From Lachnospiraceae bacterium (GTDB lineage Bacteria; Bacillota; Clostridia; Lachnospirales; Lachnospiraceae): a stretch of DNA of 32,074 nucleotides. Made by a program: the position numbers and the translations under genes. Below are positions 8,496 through 15,722 of the stretch, in pieces. How positions within the stretch are numbered: the first letter of the stretch is position 1; every line of letters starts with the position of its first letter. The stretch covers positions 1 through 32,074 of the forward strand of contig JAFZPG010000101.1 of NCBI GenBank assembly GCA_017550425.1. Direction: 5' to 3'. The notes under the pieces were generated by a model. The model saw only the letters and a program-made list of their open reading frames with translations, did not search any database and was not told the DNA's origin.

Positions 8496-9560
8496 ATGAA
8501 AAAACTCGGAAAGAAAAAACGTATATGGATCGTGTCTGCGGCTGCCGTGGTTTTGGTCGCGGTTGCTTTTTTTGCGTACGTATTTTTGCGGGGAGGCGGA
8601 GAGGAGATCTTGTCCGAGATCAACATCGATGAAGAACATTTTCCGGATCAAAGGTTCCGCGCTTATGTTTTGATCACTTATGATAAGGATGAAGACGGCG
8701 TGCTGAGCGGGGACGAACGGCGGAAGGTGAAAGAGTGTCAGGTCTTTGGTATGGGTATCAAAGATCTGCGAGGGATCGAATACTTTCCGAAACTGAGGGT
8801 TTTGGACTGCTCGGGAAATGAACCTTTAAATCTGGATGTGAGCAAAAACATCGAACTTCGAGAACTGGATTGTTCATACGCCGAGATTGCATTTTTGGAC
8901 GTAAGTCATAATCCGAAACTGCAGGTCTTGAACTGCGAATGTAATGAATTATCCGAATTGGATGTGACTCATAATCCGAAACTCCTGGAATTGAATTGTG
9001 GGTTCAATGGCCTGAAGACTTTGAACCTGAACCCCAATAGGGGACTGGTCACTCTTAACTGTTGCAGAAATGATCTGACGAGCCTCGATGTCAGAGGATA
9101 TACACGGTTATCGTTTCTCAATTGTTTTGGAACTCAACTGACGGATCTGAACTTAGACGGGTGTTCGAAATTGGAAGAACTCGATTGTCGGTTAAACGGG
9201 CTGACGAGTTTGGATGTGACCGGGTGTACAAAACTGGTTTCACTAAGTTGTTCGAATAATAAACTGACGAGTTTGGATGTGACCGGGTGTACAAAATTGG
9301 TTTCACTAAGTTGTTCGAATAATAACCTGAGAAGTTTGAGTGTGGCCGGATGCTCGGAACTGCTCGAACTTGATTGTGACTCTAACGAGTTAACAGATCT
9401 GAATTTTAACGGGTTAGATAAACTGGTTTCGCTCAACTGTGAATCCAACTGGTTAACGAGTTTGGATCTGAGTATGTGTAGGCGCTTGGCGCAGTTGTAC
9501 TATGATGAGGAGCGAGTGACGGAGCAGAACATTCGTAGATACGTGCGCTCAAAGAAGTGA
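8496..9560 (+). CDS. Membrane-anchored EF-hand-like / leucine-rich repeat protein
   Basis: A 354-residue protein. A basic start (KKLGKKKR) and one hydrophobic helix (about 10-31) with no clear cleavage site suggest an N-terminal membrane anchor with an outside C-terminus. Next comes the motif INIDEEHFPDQRFR and a 12-residue loop, D63-K-D65-E-D67-G-V-L-S-G-D-E74, that fits the EF-hand/dockerin calcium pattern. The rest (about 95-335) is Cys-containing LRR with a 21-residue period (LxxLDCSxNxLTxLDVTxC). ATG 8496 is preferred because it follows AGGAAGG and the predicted transcription start, while the upstream ATGs at 8406 and 8433 lie in the promoter. It shares its ectodomain plan with the next two genes. 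Function is unknown; ligand binding is the usual role of LRRs. Confidence 0.85.
   Translation: MKKLGKKKRIWIVSAAAVVLVAVAFFAYVFLRGGGEEILSEINIDEEHFPDQRFRAYVLITYDKDEDGVLSGDERRKVKECQVFGMGIKDLRGIEYFPKLRVLDCSGNEPLNLDVSKNIELRELDCSYAEIAFLDVSHNPKLQVLNCECNELSELDVTHNPKLLELNCGFNGLKTLNLNPNRGLVTLNCCRNDLTSLDVRGYTRLSFLNCFGTQLTDLNLDGCSKLEELDCRLNGLTSLDVTGCTKLVSLSCSNNKLTSLDVTGCTKLVSLSCSNNNLRSLSVAGCSELLELDCDSNELTDLNFNGLDKLVSLNCESNWLTSLDLSMCRRLAQLYYDEERVTEQNIRRYVRSKK
9201..9326 (+). repeat. 63-bp tandem duplication inside LRR gene
   Basis: Copies 9201-9263 and 9264-9326 differ at only two positions by my reading. Each encodes one 21-residue LRR unit (LTSLDVTGCTKLVSLSCSNN). Confidence 0.92.
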
Positions 9561-9592
9561 ACGAATCGAAGATCTTTCAAAGGAGACCGACT

Positions 9593-10867
9593 ATGAAAAA
9601 AGGAATTATCAGGATCGGGATGACGCTCCTTCTGGCGTCCGGGCCGATCGGGTGCAGCGGCAGGGCGGCGGCTTTGGCAGCGGATATCCCCATAACATCC
9701 GAATATTTTCCGGACGATGCGTTTCGGGAGCATCTTCGCAACGCATTTGATTTAAATAAAGATCTGACTCTGGAAGAGGACGAGATCCTTGCGATCAAAG
9801 ATATCGATCTTTCATACAGCGAGATCGAGAGCCTCAAGGGAATCGAACTCTTCCCGAACCTGGAGAAACTGAGTATTACCAACTGTGAGATCCTGAGTCT
9901 GGATGTGAGTGAATGCAAGGCGCTTAGGGTTATCAACTGTCCGGATAATAATCTGAGGGAATTGATCGTGAACGGGTGCGACGATCTGGAAGAGTTGGAT
10001 TGCGAGTATAATTCACTGGGAAGTCTGGATGTAAGTGAGTGTAGAAACCTCAGGAGGCTCTTCTGCGATTCCGCTGAATTGAATGAACTCAATGTAAAAG
10101 GGTGTTTCAGGCTGGAGTACTTGGACTGTTCCTATAATAATCTGCGTTGTCTGGATGTGAGCGGATGTGATGCATTGAAATGGCTCATGTGTAAGACGAA
10201 TGACCTGGAGAGCCTGGATATAAGCGTAAGTCTTATGCTGGAGGAACTCGAATGTCAATACAATTCTTTGACGGAACTGAGCGTGAGATATAACACAAGG
10301 TTACGGCACCTGATTTGTTATAGTAATCAATTGAAAAGCTTGGACACAGGCTACGCATCAGCCCTGCGGGAACTGGATTGTGCATACAATCAGATAACGC
10401 ATCTGGATCTTCGCTGCAGTTGTCTTCTGGATGAATTACGTTGTAGCGAAAATCCGCTGACAGATCTGGATCTAAGCTGGAATACGGCTTTGACAGAGCT
10501 CATTTGCGAACATGCAGGCTTGCAGCATCTGGATGTGCGCCAAAATACGAAGCTTTCGATCCTACACTGTAGTAGTAATAACTTATCGGAATTGAAACTG
10601 GGCGAAAACAGTGAACTTTCGCGATTGTGGTGCGAAGATAATCGACTGCAGCACTTGAATCTGAGTCACACTCCTAAGTTGGAAGATTTGGTTTGTTGGA
10701 ATAATGAATTGAAGGAACTGGATGTGTCGAACCTCCTTTTTGGGGGATGCGTGTATATTGATAAAAATGTTATCGTTACCGGGGCCGACGATAATGATAT
10801 TTTCATAGACTATAGATCAAAACAAGAAGAGGAGATGTATCCTAATTATATCGAGGATATGGAATAG
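9593..10867 (+). CDS. Secreted leucine-rich repeat protein with degenerate EF-hand-like segment
   Basis: A 424-residue secreted protein. The signal sequence (1-30) ends either at a weak lipobox-like PIGC (C21) or at an AxA site near ALAA (27-30), so lipoprotein versus secreted form is undecided. Then comes IPITSEYFPDDAFR and a 12-residue loop, D53-L-N55-K-D57-L-T-L-E-E-D-E64, resembling the EF-hand loops of its neighbours but lacking the central Gly. About 14-15 Cys-containing LRR units follow, to about residue 395. ATG 9593 has a strong AAAGGAG site; an in-frame GTG at 9557 overlaps the previous stop and would disrupt the signal peptide. It lies between an anchored LRR protein and the sigma-LRR fusion, 10 bp upstream of the latter. 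Function is unknown. Confidence 0.86.
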   Translation: MKKGIIRIGMTLLLASGPIGCSGRAAALAADIPITSEYFPDDAFREHLRNAFDLNKDLTLEEDEILAIKDIDLSYSEIESLKGIELFPNLEKLSITNCEILSLDVSECKALRVINCPDNNLRELIVNGCDDLEELDCEYNSLGSLDVSECRNLRRLFCDSAELNELNVKGCFRLEYLDCSYNNLRCLDVSGCDALKWLMCKTNDLESLDISVSLMLEELECQYNSLTELSVRYNTRLRHLICYSNQLKSLDTGYASALRELDCAYNQITHLDLRCSCLLDELRCSENPLTDLDLSWNTALTELICEHAGLQHLDVRQNTKLSILHCSSNNLSELKLGENSELSRLWCEDNRLQHLNLSHTPKLEDLVCWNNELKELDVSNLLFGGCVYIDKNVIVTGADDNDIFIDYRSKQEEEMYPNYIEDME

Positions 10868-10877
10868 GGGATTACGA

Positions 10878-12587
10878 ATGATGTTAAATGACAGACAGAT
10901 CCTGGAGATGTTTGAGCGGTCCGATGAGCGAGCTCTGATGGAAACGACCGCGAAATATGAAACGTTTTGCCGAACGGTGGCTTTTACGATACTGGGGGAA
11001 GAAACCGCCGCCAAAGAATGCTTTCGGGATGCTTTGCGTAAGAGTTGGAAGTCCTGCCCTCCGATGGAAACGAAGAGTTTAAAGACGTATATGGGAAGGC
11101 TGACACGTGATATTGCTTTTCGGTATCCGGAAGAAGATCCGAGAGTTGCAAACGCTGCAGAGATCGAAAGGATCGTTAATGAACTCGATGACTGCGTGGG
11201 CCCCGAATATGTCGGGGCGGACATACGAGATGAGAATGACGGGGTCGTTGAAACGCTCAACGCATTTCTGGCTTCCCTATCTGCTTCGAAACGCCGTCTC
11301 TTTACGTTGAGATACTGGTATGGAATGCCGGCCCGGACGATCGCCGATCGATGCGATCTTTCTTCAGAGGAGGTTCAAACCGAACTGTCCGCTCTTCGGG
11401 GCGGACTTAACGAAGCGTTCCGGGAGGCACGTACGCTATGGCCCGTTGACGGTAAAATGTTTATGTTAAAACGGATCGGAGAGATCGACGATGCCTTTAT
11501 TTCGGAGGCGGAGTCGAGCGCTTTAAAGGCAGCCGGTGCGTTGCAAAAGAATGAGAGCCGGACATCGGATGATTTTGAAGATGAGGAGACGAACGGCAGA
11601 AGGAGACCGTTTCCGTGGAAAAACAAACAGGTCGCGGGGATCGCTGCAGGAGTTTTGGCGGTTGTCGGACTCATATTTGCAGTCGTGTGGTACATGAACC
11701 GCGAGATCCCGATCGATAAAAAACATTTTCCGGATAAAACGTTCCGGGCATATGTTGCAAACAGGATCGATCTGGACGGAAATGGGAAACTCAGCAAAGA
11801 TGAACGAAGTGGAGTTTTCAGGATCGATATCACACAAGAGTTGCCACAATGGGAATTCCATTTATCAGGCTTAACGTACGTACACTATGAACCGATCCAA
11901 ATCGATAGTTTGAAAGGTGTCGGATATTTTCCGAATTTGGAATCCCTGACGTGCACGGGGGTTGGGCTGAAAAGCCTGGATGTAAGCGCAAATAGGGCGT
12001 TGGAGTATTTGAACTGCTCCAATAACCTCCTGACCGAACTGGATGTCCGTTCAAATAAAGCACTTGAGGAACTTGACTGTAGTCAGAACCGGTTGCAGGA
12101 ATTGAAGTTTCGCTCCAATGAAGTCCTTGAAACGCTCAGCTGCTACAATAATCAGTTGACCGATCTGAAGGTGGCTTCGAATAAGGCGTTGAAAACGCTC
12201 TACTGCTTCAACAACTCGCTTTTGGAACTGGATCTGAGTGGGAATACCATGTTGGAGACCATCAGTTGCACGGGGAATCAGTTGCAGAAGCTGGATTTCA
12301 GCAAGAATAGCGTTTTGAAGTGGGCAGACTGCTCCGATAACGCTTTGAATGCTCTGAATGTGAAGGAGAACCCGATGCTGAAGGTTTTGGGCTGCAATAA
12401 CAATCAGCTGCAAAACCTGGATCTGTCCGGCTGCCCGAAACTGACTGCGCTCAGTTGCGAAAGAAATCCTCTGACGAGTTTGGATCTGCTCCGGTGTAAG
12501 TCTCTGGCACATCTGTATGTGGATGATGATCCTATGATGACCATTCAACTGAATGAAAATGTGATATCGGATTTGGTCGAGGAATGA
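10878..12587 (+). CDS. ECF sigma factor fused to transmembrane helix and EF-hand/LRR ectodomain
   Basis: A 569-residue fusion. Residues 6-88 resemble sigma region 2 of clostridial ECF factors (LGEETAAKECFRDALRKSWKSCPP...YMGRLTRDIAF). Residues 126-182 resemble region 4 with its HTH (LNAFLASLSASKRRLFTLRYWYGMPARTIADRCDLSSEEVQ). Residues 200-212 (IGEIDDAFISEAE) match the short motif that, in Clostridia, usually opens the separate membrane protein encoded next to such sigma genes. A single transmembrane helix follows (about 251-271). Outside are IPIDKKHFPDKTFR, a textbook 12-residue EF-hand loop (D298, D300, N302, G303, L305, E309) and about nine to ten Cys-containing LRRs. The predicted topology is sigma inside, LRR outside. 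The start is ATG 10878 behind AGGGGATT (ATG 10881 is an equal alternative). The sigma and IGEIDD assignments are by motif recall and carry moderate certainty; the TM-LRR part is plain. Confidence 0.85.
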   Translation: MMLNDRQILEMFERSDERALMETTAKYETFCRTVAFTILGEETAAKECFRDALRKSWKSCPPMETKSLKTYMGRLTRDIAFRYPEEDPRVANAAEIERIVNELDDCVGPEYVGADIRDENDGVVETLNAFLASLSASKRRLFTLRYWYGMPARTIADRCDLSSEEVQTELSALRGGLNEAFREARTLWPVDGKMFMLKRIGEIDDAFISEAESSALKAAGALQKNESRTSDDFEDEETNGRRRPFPWKNKQVAGIAAGVLAVVGLIFAVVWYMNREIPIDKKHFPDKTFRAYVANRIDLDGNGKLSKDERSGVFRIDITQELPQWEFHLSGLTYVHYEPIQIDSLKGVGYFPNLESLTCTGVGLKSLDVSANRALEYLNCSNNLLTELDVRSNKALEELDCSQNRLQELKFRSNEVLETLSCYNNQLTDLKVASNKALKTLYCFNNSLLELDLSGNTMLETISCTGNQLQKLDFSKNSVLKWADCSDNALNALNVKENPMLKVLGCNNNQLQNLDLSGCPKLTALSCERNPLTSLDLLRCKSLAHLYVDDDPMMTIQLNENVISDLVEE

Positions 12588-12596
12588 GAATACCAT

Positions 12597-12625
12597 TTGC
12601 CAAATCGTGCATCCTGTGATACAAT
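12597..12625 (+). promoter_or_regulatory. Promoter of GH51 arabinofuranosidase gene
   Basis: TTGCCA (12597-12602), a 17-bp spacer, then TACAAT (12620-12625). It starts 10 bp after the sigma-LRR stop, and no terminator is visible between, so read-through is possible. Confidence 0.75.
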
Positions 12626-12702
12626 AAACGGGTATCGGATCGTTCCCGGAATGAGTCCGAAAGACAGTGAAAAAACCAAATAATGTATTGAAGGAGAGAA
12701 GA

Positions 12703-14301
12703 ATGAGTAAGGACGCAAAGATCACGATTCATCCGCTGTATCAGATCGGTGAGATCAGTAACCGACTGTTCAGCACGTTTCTGGAGCCGATCGGCTCCAT
12801 GGTCAATGGTACGATGTACAACCCGAAGCATCCCACCGCGGATGAGGAGGGCTTTCGTACGGATATCATCGATGCCCTGAAGGTGACAGGCATGCCCGCC
12901 TGCCGTCTGCCCGGCGGAAACTTCGTATCGGGTTGGGACTGGAAGAACTCCATTGGCCCGAAGGATCAGAGAAAGATCGCGCTGGACCCTGCGTGGTACC
13001 AGTATTACACCAACCAGGTAGGTCACGATGAGTACCTGCACTGGGCGGAGAAAGTCGGCACCGAGCCGCTGTACACGGTGAACCTCGGCACCGGCGACAT
13101 GCGCGACGCCATGGCCATCGTGGAGTATACCAACCACGAGGGCACCAGCTGGTGGGCAGAGCAGCGTAAGAAGAACGGCCACGAGAAGCCTTACGGCGTT
13201 AAGATGTGGTATCTGGGCAATGAAATGGACGGCCCGTGGCAGCTCGGCTCCTGGGAGAAAGACCCCCGCGGCTACGGTATCCGTACGAACGAAATCTCGA
13301 AATTGGTAAAATGGATCGACCCGAGCATAGAAACTGCCGTATGCGGCTCCTCAGCGCCATTTATGGCACATTTCCCGCAGTGGGACGAGGATGTTCTGAC
13401 CGAGTGCTACGAATCCGTGGATTATCTGTCCGTGCACCACTACCATGTGGCGCTTCCGGGCGACCTGAAGGCCCTGCTCGGCGGCTCGCTGTACTACGAG
13501 GATTTCATCAACACCGAGGTTGCGATGTGCGACCTGGTGGCTGCAAAGATGCGCAGCCCGCATAAGGTGATGATCTCCTTCGACGAGTACGGCTCCATGA
13601 TCCGTCCTGCCGGCGAGCTGCATCCCGGCTACGGCCCGCACAATATGTACCGCGCACACTATCGTTTCGATCCGAACCGCAAGTACATCATGCACGACCC
13701 GGATAACATGCGCGATTTCAAGTTCCCGGGCGGCGACATGGTCCGCGCCCTGTCCATGGCGACGGTTCAGCTGGCGTTGCTGCGTCACGCGGACCGCGTA
13801 AAGATCGGTTGTATGACCGGCGGCCTCGGCGCTCTGTGCGCATCCAACCACGACCATGTTTGGAAGTCCGCATCCTACTATCCGTTCAAGCAGTTCATCG
13901 ATTACGCAAAGGGCGTTGCACTCAACACGGCGGTCGAGAGTGAAACCTTCGACATCCCCGGCTACGTCATCGACGATACTTCCGAATACCCGACGAAGGA
14001 AGGCGTTCCTTACATCGACGCCGCTTCCGCATGGGATCAGGAAGCCGGCCGCGTGGCCATCTTCGTGGTTAATAAGAGCGAGACCGACGAGTATCCTCTG
14101 ACCATCGATGCAAGCGGTTTCGAGGGCTACACCTTCAAGGAGCACCTGGAGATGTTCTCCGAGGATCCCGATGCGCAGAACTCCTTCGAGAACCCGGATG
14201 TGATCGTTCCCAAGCCGGCAGCCGGCGTGACATTTGCCGATGGCAAGATCAAGACACACGTGAAGCCGCTGTCCTGGAATTTGATCGTTTTGGAGAAATA
14301 A
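12703..14301 (+). CDS. abfA: Alpha-L-arabinofuranosidase, GH51 (intracellular)
   Basis: A 532-residue enzyme releasing terminal alpha-L-arabinose from arabinoxylan- or arabinan-derived oligosaccharides. GH51 signatures are visible: LPGGNFVSGWDWKNSIGP, the acid/base region WYLGNEMDGPWQLG with E174, and the nucleophile strand ISFDEYG with E295. The (beta/alpha)8 barrel is followed by the usual C-terminal beta domain (about 425-532). There is no signal peptide, so it acts in the cytoplasm, as is typical of GH51. ATG 12703 follows GAAGGAGAG at ideal spacing; an in-frame ATG-less extension to 12667 (GTG) lacks a site. Codon use is strongly biased to C-ending codons compared with the LRR genes upstream, suggesting high expression. 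It is transcribed from its own promoter. Confidence 0.93.
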   Translation: MSKDAKITIHPLYQIGEISNRLFSTFLEPIGSMVNGTMYNPKHPTADEEGFRTDIIDALKVTGMPACRLPGGNFVSGWDWKNSIGPKDQRKIALDPAWYQYYTNQVGHDEYLHWAEKVGTEPLYTVNLGTGDMRDAMAIVEYTNHEGTSWWAEQRKKNGHEKPYGVKMWYLGNEMDGPWQLGSWEKDPRGYGIRTNEISKLVKWIDPSIETAVCGSSAPFMAHFPQWDEDVLTECYESVDYLSVHHYHVALPGDLKALLGGSLYYEDFINTEVAMCDLVAAKMRSPHKVMISFDEYGSMIRPAGELHPGYGPHNMYRAHYRFDPNRKYIMHDPDNMRDFKFPGGDMVRALSMATVQLALLRHADRVKIGCMTGGLGALCASNHDHVWKSASYYPFKQFIDYAKGVALNTAVESETFDIPGYVIDDTSEYPTKEGVPYIDAASAWDQEAGRVAIFVVNKSETDEYPLTIDASGFEGYTFKEHLEMFSEDPDAQNSFENPDVIVPKPAAGVTFADGKIKTHVKPLSWNLIVLEK

Positions 14302-14319
14302 ACGGAAAAAATAATAATA

Positions 14320-14367
14320 TCGGACGCAAAATCAGACGTAAAAATTTACGGTTGATTTTGCGTCCGA
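14320..14367. terminator. 48-bp near-perfect inverted repeat (terminator and/or operator)
   Basis: A perfect 15-bp outer stem (14320-14334 with 14353-14367) and an inner CGTAAA/TTTACG stem give 21 of 24 matched pairs. On the + strand it is followed only by TTT, so it is a weak terminator in that direction. On the - strand it is followed by an A/T-rich run. The -35 box of the next promoter lies in the right arm, so an operator role is equally plausible. Confidence 0.7.
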
Positions 14368-14380
14368 TTTCTGCTATAAT
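14352..14380 (+). promoter_or_regulatory. Promoter of AlbA_2-type regulator gene
   Basis: TTGATT (14352-14357), a 17-bp spacer ending in TGC (extended -10) and TATAAT (14375-14380). The -35 box sits within the right arm of the 48-bp inverted repeat. Confidence 0.8.
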
Positions 14381-14412
14381 CTCCTCATAAAAGACAGGGG
14401 AGGAGTCATGGG

Positions 14413-15663
14413 ATGAGAGAAACGCGGTATTTGGAATACAAGGAAAAGATAACGAATACGTTTTTGAAGACGGTAAGCGCGTTTGCGAATTACGGGTCCG
14501 GAGAGATCCTGTTCGGCATTGCAGACGACGGAACATCGGTCGGGATCGCTGATCCAAAACGAGCCTGCCTGGATATTGAAAACCGGATCAATGACAGCAT
14601 TGACCCGGTGCCGGAATACACATTGAGTGTAAATGAAAGGACTTCGGTCATTACACTTAAGGTCCGGGAGGGACTTCATAAGCCGTATCTTTATAAGGCG
14701 AAAGCGTACAGGCGGAGCGACACCGCTACGGTGGAAGTGGATCGGGTGGAACTGAAGCGGCTGATCCTGGAGGGCCAGAATTCGTCCTATGATGAACTGC
14801 CTGCCACAGGGCAGAATCTGACATTTCGGACGCTGGAAGAGAAACTGGTCTCTGCGCTCCATATTGAAACGTTTTCCAAAGATACGTTGAAAACGCTGGA
14901 ATTGTATTCAGACAGTGTCGGGTTTAATCGGGCAGCGGAATTGCTGGCCGATCGGAATCATTGTTTCGGCATCGACATGGCCCGCTTCGGAGACTCGATC
15001 AACATCATCCTGGATCGGGAAACCATCGAACATGTCTCCGTTTTGGAGCAGTTCGACAGGGCATTGATCCTGTTTCGCAAGTATTATCAATATGAACAGA
15101 TCCGCGGGTGGGAAAGGGAAACGGTCTCGTTGATCCCAGAGGAAGCTTTTCGTGAGGCTGTGGCAAATGCACTGGTCCACCGGACGTGGGATGTGGATGC
15201 TCACACCAATATCTCGATGTTTCCGGACCGGATCGAGATCACTTCTCCCGGCGGTCTGCCGAAGGGTCTTCCGGAGGAGGCATATCTGCAAAGCCGCATT
15301 TCGATCCTGAGAAACCCGATCCTCGGAAATGTTTTTTATCGGCTTCATATGATCGAGAAGTTCGGGACCGGAGTTCGGCGGATCAATGATTCCTACCGGA
15401 ACAGCCGGATCAAACCGGAGTTTACGCTCGGCGATGGTTATATCTGGATCGTATTGCCCGTATTTCAGGAAAACGTCGATCTTTTGAAAGACGAACTGGC
15501 GGTGTATTCGGTCCTGAAAAAACGGGAAATGCCGAGCTCCGCGATCGTGGAAGCAACCGGTTTCGGAAAGTCCAAAACCGTCGATATATTAAATAAACTG
15601 GTGAAGGACGGCTATGTCAAAGTATCCGGAACCGGACGGGGAACGAAATATAAAACGGAGTGA
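14413..15663 (+). CDS. AlbA_2 (Schlafen-type) / GHKL-like putative transcriptional regulator
   Basis: A 416-residue protein of the family often annotated as ATP-binding or RecG-related regulator. An AlbA_2 domain (about 1-120: LEYKEKITNTFLKTVSAFANYGSGEILFGIADDG, later KPYLYKAKAYRRSDTATV) is followed by a HATPase_c_4-type segment (about 240-340: EEAFREAVANALVHRTW, DRIEITSPGGLPKGL, RNPILGNVFYRLHMIEKFGTGVRRI). A C-terminal winged helix closes it (about 360-416: MPSSAIVEATGFGKSKTVDILNKLVKDGYV). ATG 14413 is chosen from GGGGAGGAG spacing; the nearby ATG 14408 is out of frame. It has its own promoter and sits between GH51 and GH43 genes, so it may control arabinoxylan use, though this family is also common beside mobile or defence genes. 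Ligand and targets are unknown. Confidence 0.88.
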   Translation: MRETRYLEYKEKITNTFLKTVSAFANYGSGEILFGIADDGTSVGIADPKRACLDIENRINDSIDPVPEYTLSVNERTSVITLKVREGLHKPYLYKAKAYRRSDTATVEVDRVELKRLILEGQNSSYDELPATGQNLTFRTLEEKLVSALHIETFSKDTLKTLELYSDSVGFNRAAELLADRNHCFGIDMARFGDSINIILDRETIEHVSVLEQFDRALILFRKYYQYEQIRGWERETVSLIPEEAFREAVANALVHRTWDVDAHTNISMFPDRIEITSPGGLPKGLPEEAYLQSRISILRNPILGNVFYRLHMIEKFGTGVRRINDSYRNSRIKPEFTLGDGYIWIVLPVFQENVDLLKDELAVYSVLKKREMPSSAIVEATGFGKSKTVDILNKLVKDGYVKVSGTGRGTKYKTE

Positions 15664-15694
15664 TAAGCGGCAGAATCGGATAGGAAAATACATT

Positions 15695-15722
15695 TTCACA
15701 GAGGTAAGACCTATGGTATAAT
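15695..15722 (+). promoter_or_regulatory. Promoter of GH43/ABC operon
   Basis: TTCACA (15695-15700), a 16-bp spacer and a perfect TATAAT (15717-15722). The -10 box overlaps the ATG at 15721, so transcription should begin near 15729, downstream of that codon. Confidence 0.75.

Noticed and set aside
11457-12587. Separate membrane LRR gene starting at ATG 11457, with the sigma part as its own gene
   Set aside because: The frame is continuous with no stop between the parts and no ribosome site before 11457; kept as one fusion, with the junction reported as a finding.
12633-12660. Hairpin in the leader of the GH51 gene as a riboswitch
   Set aside because: Only a short stem with a small loop is visible and it resembles no riboswitch class I can recognise.
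14413-15663. RecG helicase
   Set aside because: Such annotations arise from the AlbA_2/HATPase family name; there are no helicase motifs (no Walker A or DExx) in this protein.
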